Below are positions 47,011 through 49,433 of a DNA stretch of 49,433 bases, piece after piece. The position numbers were made by a program, and so were the translations under genes. The first letter of the stretch is position 1. Every line of letters starts with the position of its first letter. Origin of the DNA: a virus; IMG/VR virus record IMGVR_UViG_3300037189_030898, positions 1 through 49,433 of that record, one strand, 5' to 3'. The notes beneath the pieces were generated by a model. It worked only from the letters and a program-made list of their open reading frames with translations. It was not told the origin of the DNA and did no database searches.

Positions 47011-48816
47011 CTATCCATCGCAACTTAGACAGTCAACCATTGCTCTAGCTGAAATATCTCCACGTAATACTGATTCGGTTCTCATATAATACAGAGTTTT
47101 AATTCCAGCATTGTATGCTTCTAGGTGAACTTGATTTATAAATTTAGGCTCAGCCTCAGTAGGAAAGGCTAGATTCAAAGAAACGGACTGATCAATATAC
47201 TGTTGTCTTAATCCAGCTTGACGAACTAGTTCTAATTGATTTAACTCTTTAAACGTAAGGTACACATCCTTTAACGGGATATAGCTAGATTGATCTATTT
47301 CTGGAAGCCTATTAAATTTACTTAGGGTAATAGGATTTCCAGCTTCTCCTAATTTTACAAAGTAATTATCAATACACTCTAGATCTTGTACAGATCCGCC
47401 GTCTTCTAGAATTTGATCCCAAGTATCTTTAGTATTGAACCCTAATTTATCAAGGACCTTTTCTAAGGAAGGATTTTTTCTAATAAAGGTACCTTTTGCT
47501 GTTTGCTCAGTAAATACATTTGCTGCCCATGGTTCAATACCAGCAGAGACGTTTCCAGAAAGCTTAGAGTTAGATACAGTAGGTGCAACTGCACGCTGAT
47601 GAGTATTTCTCATTCCTGTACCAACACACCATAGGGGCTCACCATATTCCCTTGCCATATCTCTACTTGCACGTTCGCTTTCAATTTTAAGCTGTGAAAA
47701 TATTTTACGAGTCTCAAATTGAGCAGGTAGAGAATCGAATGGGATATTTTTATTTTGTAAATAGGTATGCCATCCTAATACACCTAATCCAAGAGCTCTA
47801 CCCTTTTCGGCAGATCGAACTGAATTTTCAAATCCTCTCATGTATTTAGCGCGTTGAATAAATTCTTCAAGCACTCCATCTAGGAACCATGTTGCGGTGT
47901 AGATCAGGTCAGTATCTTTCCACTCTTCATATTTTGCAAGATTTAGAGAGGAAAGGCAGCACACGAATGAGTGATTTTCATCTGTATGTAGAGTGATCTC
48001 ACTACAAATATTTGTCATATAAACCTTAAGGCCGTTCTTTTTGTATGCTTCAGGATTTTGACGATTGACGTTTCCTTTGTACATAATATATGGCTCACCG
48101 CTAGATCTACGTTTTCTTAACACCGCTGTCCATCGACGACGAGCTTCTTTATCGCCATGCTCTAGTTTTTGCATAAAGTCATCAGATACGACAACACACT
48201 GATGAAGATTTAAACACTGTCGATTAATATCTCCCTTAGGTTCTCTAATTTCTAGCCAATCCCAAAAATCTCCATGCTCAATATCCATATTCACAGAAGC
48301 AGCACCCCTACGAACATTTCCTTGATTTGTTGCAAGAACAGAGGAATCGTATATTTTACAGAAAGGAACAAGTCCGTCAGATGTACCGTTTTGAGAAATA
48401 GTAGAACCTGCTGGACGTATTTGATTTACACCAACCCCGACGCCTCCACCATGTTTAGCTAGGAGCATAAGTTCTAGGTTCTTTCCTCCAATATCTGCTA
48501 TTGAGTCAGCAACGTCAATGCCGAAACATGAAATAGGAAGACCTCGTTCAGTACCAGTATTTGAAAATACCGGAGTTGCTAAATTTAACCAGCCTTTCCA
48601 CATATAGTCAAAAAACTTAGATGCCATTTCTGGCTTACGAAGTCTCTTCGCAACGGCAGTTGATACTCTCCAATAAGCGTCTTTAGGTGTTTCACCCTCA
48701 AGTAGGTATCCTCTAGATACTGTTTTAACATATACTTCAGTATTTGCCCATACTGGAAAGTGAACGCCGATTTCCCAACCTAGTGATTCTCCGTGATTCA
48801 TTTCATTTTCTTCCAT
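47011..48816 (-). CDS. nrdA: Ribonucleoside-diphosphate reductase large subunit (class Ia)
   Basis: A 601-residue protein. Active-site regions include NLATPVFSNTGTERGLPISCFG, the substrate loop AKHGGGVGVGVNQIRPAGS, ENHSFVCCLSSLNLAKYEEW with the barrel cysteine, and the C-terminal redox pair CLSC (C596, C599). The N-terminal ATP-cone for overall activity control is absent, as expected for a phage enzyme that should not be shut off by dATP. It reduces ribonucleotides for phage DNA synthesis with NrdB encoded upstream. Confidence 0.95.
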   Translation of the reverse strand: MEENEMNHGESLGWEIGVHFPVWANTEVYVKTVSRGYLLEGETPKDAYWRVSTAVAKRLRKPEMASKFFDYMWKGWLNLATPVFSNTGTERGLPISCFGIDVADSIADIGGKNLELMLLAKHGGGVGVGVNQIRPAGSTISQNGTSDGLVPFCKIYDSSVLATNQGNVRRGAASVNMDIEHGDFWDWLEIREPKGDINRQCLNLHQCVVVSDDFMQKLEHGDKEARRRWTAVLRKRRSSGEPYIMYKGNVNRQNPEAYKKNGLKVYMTNICSEITLHTDENHSFVCCLSSLNLAKYEEWKDTDLIYTATWFLDGVLEEFIQRAKYMRGFENSVRSAEKGRALGLGVLGWHTYLQNKNIPFDSLPAQFETRKIFSQLKIESERASRDMAREYGEPLWCVGTGMRNTHQRAVAPTVSNSKLSGNVSAGIEPWAANVFTEQTAKGTFIRKNPSLEKVLDKLGFNTKDTWDQILEDGGSVQDLECIDNYFVKLGEAGNPITLSKFNRLPEIDQSSYIPLKDVYLTFKELNQLELVRQAGLRQQYIDQSVSLNLAFPTEAEPKFINQVHLEAYNAGIKTLYYMRTESVLRGDISARAMVDCLSCDG

Positions 48817-48973
48817 CTTCTTTATTATTCGTTAATTTATTTAATTTTTCTGCTATTCTAGGAGAGACAATAATCCATGAAGCTGGGCTACGTTTGCCAG
48901 CTTCATCTAACATACGACAATATTCACCAATTGGTGTTAATTTACCAGAGTTCCTCTTCTGACCAGTTTTCAT
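48803..48973 (-). CDS. Small unknown protein between nrdB and nrdA, 56 residues
   Basis: From ATG 48973 (MKTGQKRNSGKLTPIGEYC), a basic, compact protein with EAGKRSPASWIIVSPRIAEKL. It overlaps the end of nrdB by 32 bases and the start of nrdA by 14. A longer frame to 49090 would add residues that lie entirely within nrdB and look spurious. Real coding is likely but unproven; it fills what would otherwise be a gap of about 125 bases between the reductase genes. Confidence 0.45.
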   Translation of the reverse strand: MKTGQKRNSGKLTPIGEYCRMLDEAGKRSPASWIIVSPRIAEKLNKLTNNKEDGRK

Positions 48974-49433
48974 TTTCTCCGGCTTTAGCGTAATCAGTAG
49001 GGCGAATTGCAAAGAAGTCAGTATGGGTATGTCCACCAGTAAGATGATAAAACCAGTCAAGTTCTGATGCTGAATCTTCGTTATATTCAAAAATTGAGGC
49101 GTATCCTAATTCGTTTAGTTTTTCGTTTGCTCTCTTTTTAATAAAGGCTTTTAGGTTTTCTGCTTTAAGATTCTCAAGATCTCCCATTTCAAACATTTTA
49201 TCAATGAAAGTAAGCTCCATATCTACCATTAAATGTGCAGCTTCTTCTACTTGTGTTTGAACAGATTCTCTAAGTCCTGGATATTCGTCACACATATGTC
49301 GAAATAACTGGCAGCCCATTTTAGAGTGAAGAGACTCATCTCTAACTGACCATTTCATTTGCTGACCAATTCCCTTTAAGAAATTTCTCATTTGAAAAGA
49401 ATATAGGACAGCAAAGGACGAATAGAGGGATAC
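48942..49433 (-). CDS. nrdB: Ribonucleoside-diphosphate reductase small subunit (partial)
   Basis: The frame is open to the end of the window, so the true start lies beyond it; only the C-terminal 163 residues are seen. Typical NrdB features are KGIGQQMKWSVRDESLHSKMG (iron-ligand Glu and His) and FIDKMFEMGDLENLKAENLK, then FYHLTGGHTHTDFFAIRPTDY, ending in an acidic peptide (ENENWSEEELW) that should bind NrdA. The tyrosyl radical and remaining iron ligands are upstream of the visible part. Confidence 0.93.
   Translation of the reverse strand, partial: VSLYSSFAVLYSFQMRNFLKGIGQQMKWSVRDESLHSKMGCQLFRHMCDEYPGLRESVQTQVEEAAHLMVDMELTFIDKMFEMGDLENLKAENLKAFIKKRANEKLNELGYASIFEYNEDSASELDWFYHLTGGHTHTDFFAIRPTDYAKAGENENWSEEELW

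Noticed and set aside
48974-49090. Upstream extension of the small gene between nrdB and nrdA
   Set aside because: The extension lies fully within nrdB in another frame and has an odd hydrophobic composition; ATG 48973 gives a compact basic protein.
1-49433. tRNA genes, CRISPR arrays, insertion sequences and integrase/attachment sites
   Set aside because: I saw no cloverleaf-like sequences in the intergenic gaps, no spaced direct repeats, and no transposase or integrase motifs. Small RNA genes hidden inside coding regions cannot be excluded by eye.

Overview
This window is part of a large, AT-rich tailed-phage genome of the T4-like (contractile-tail) type. The evidence is a T4-type set of proteins: gp23-like capsid, gp18-like sheath, gp19-like tube, gp21-like prohead protease, UvsX, gp41-like helicase, gp32-like SSB, gp46/47, a two-subunit gp39/gp52-type topoisomerase, a gp43-like polymerase, FEN/RNase H and NrdA/NrdB. 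The host is probably a member of the Bacteroidota. That is an inference from AT-rich leaders without Shine-Dalgarno sequences, an Hc1/histone H1-like protein of a type common in that phylum, and a lipoprotein and secreted proteins with typical signals. The window starts inside a tail-hub gene and ends inside nrdB. I saw no tRNA genes, CRISPR arrays or insertion sequences. No stretch longer than about 300 bases lacks a gene.

Layout. 1-3350 (+): baseplate hub and spike genes. 3337-4382 (-): a Cys-rich protein and a NeuB-like TIM-barrel protein. 4446-10126 (+): DnaJ-like protein, fused prohead protease/scaffold, major capsid protein, Dps-like protein and an unknown protein. 10215-13255 (-): small accessory genes (DUF6847/DIP1984, two exported proteins) and topoisomerase subunit A. 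13281-17869 (-): topoisomerase subunit B, a DinG/XPD-like helicase and an Fpg/Nei glycosylase. 17930-24454: late virion genes on +, interrupted by two single-gene minus-strand cassettes, a rhomboid protease and a secreted CAP-domain protein. 24489-26367 (-): nucleotide enzymes (dCMP deaminase and a ThyA-family enzyme). 26446-27966 (+): repeat-rich tail fibre. 27963-38245 (-): recombination and replication genes. 38361-42234 (+): tail sheath and an L,D-transpeptidase-fold protein. 42265-45418 (-): GroES, FEN nuclease, SSB and histone-like protein. 45465-46928 (-): a late operon of three tagged proteins. 47011-49433 (-): ribonucleotide reductase.

Regulation. Ten genes are preceded by ATAAATA in an A-rich context, close to the T4 late promoter TATAAATA. 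The motif lies at a nearly constant 23-28 bases before the start codon, on both strands. Hairpin-plus-T terminators, mostly bidirectional, separate opposing transcription units.

Most interesting signal. At least six otherwise unrelated proteins begin with a short sequence resembling the T4 capsid-targeting peptide (T4: MKTYQEFIAE). Here it appears as MLNFNQFINE, MIKSFIEFINE, MKNKHIRKYSEFIIE, MSFVLNFKNWSKVNE, MSYLLNYKNWRTLHE and MNRLITSFEQYALLE. Each ends in a possible gp21-type cleavage site (hydrophobic-x-Glu). I infer a set of proteins packaged into the head and possibly injected with the DNA. One is an HExxH metalloprotease-like protein and one is annexin-like. Other notable points are a family-B polymerase that stops after motif A, a phage rhomboid protease, a NeuB-like protein, and an identical-style C-terminal peptide on SSB and helicase.
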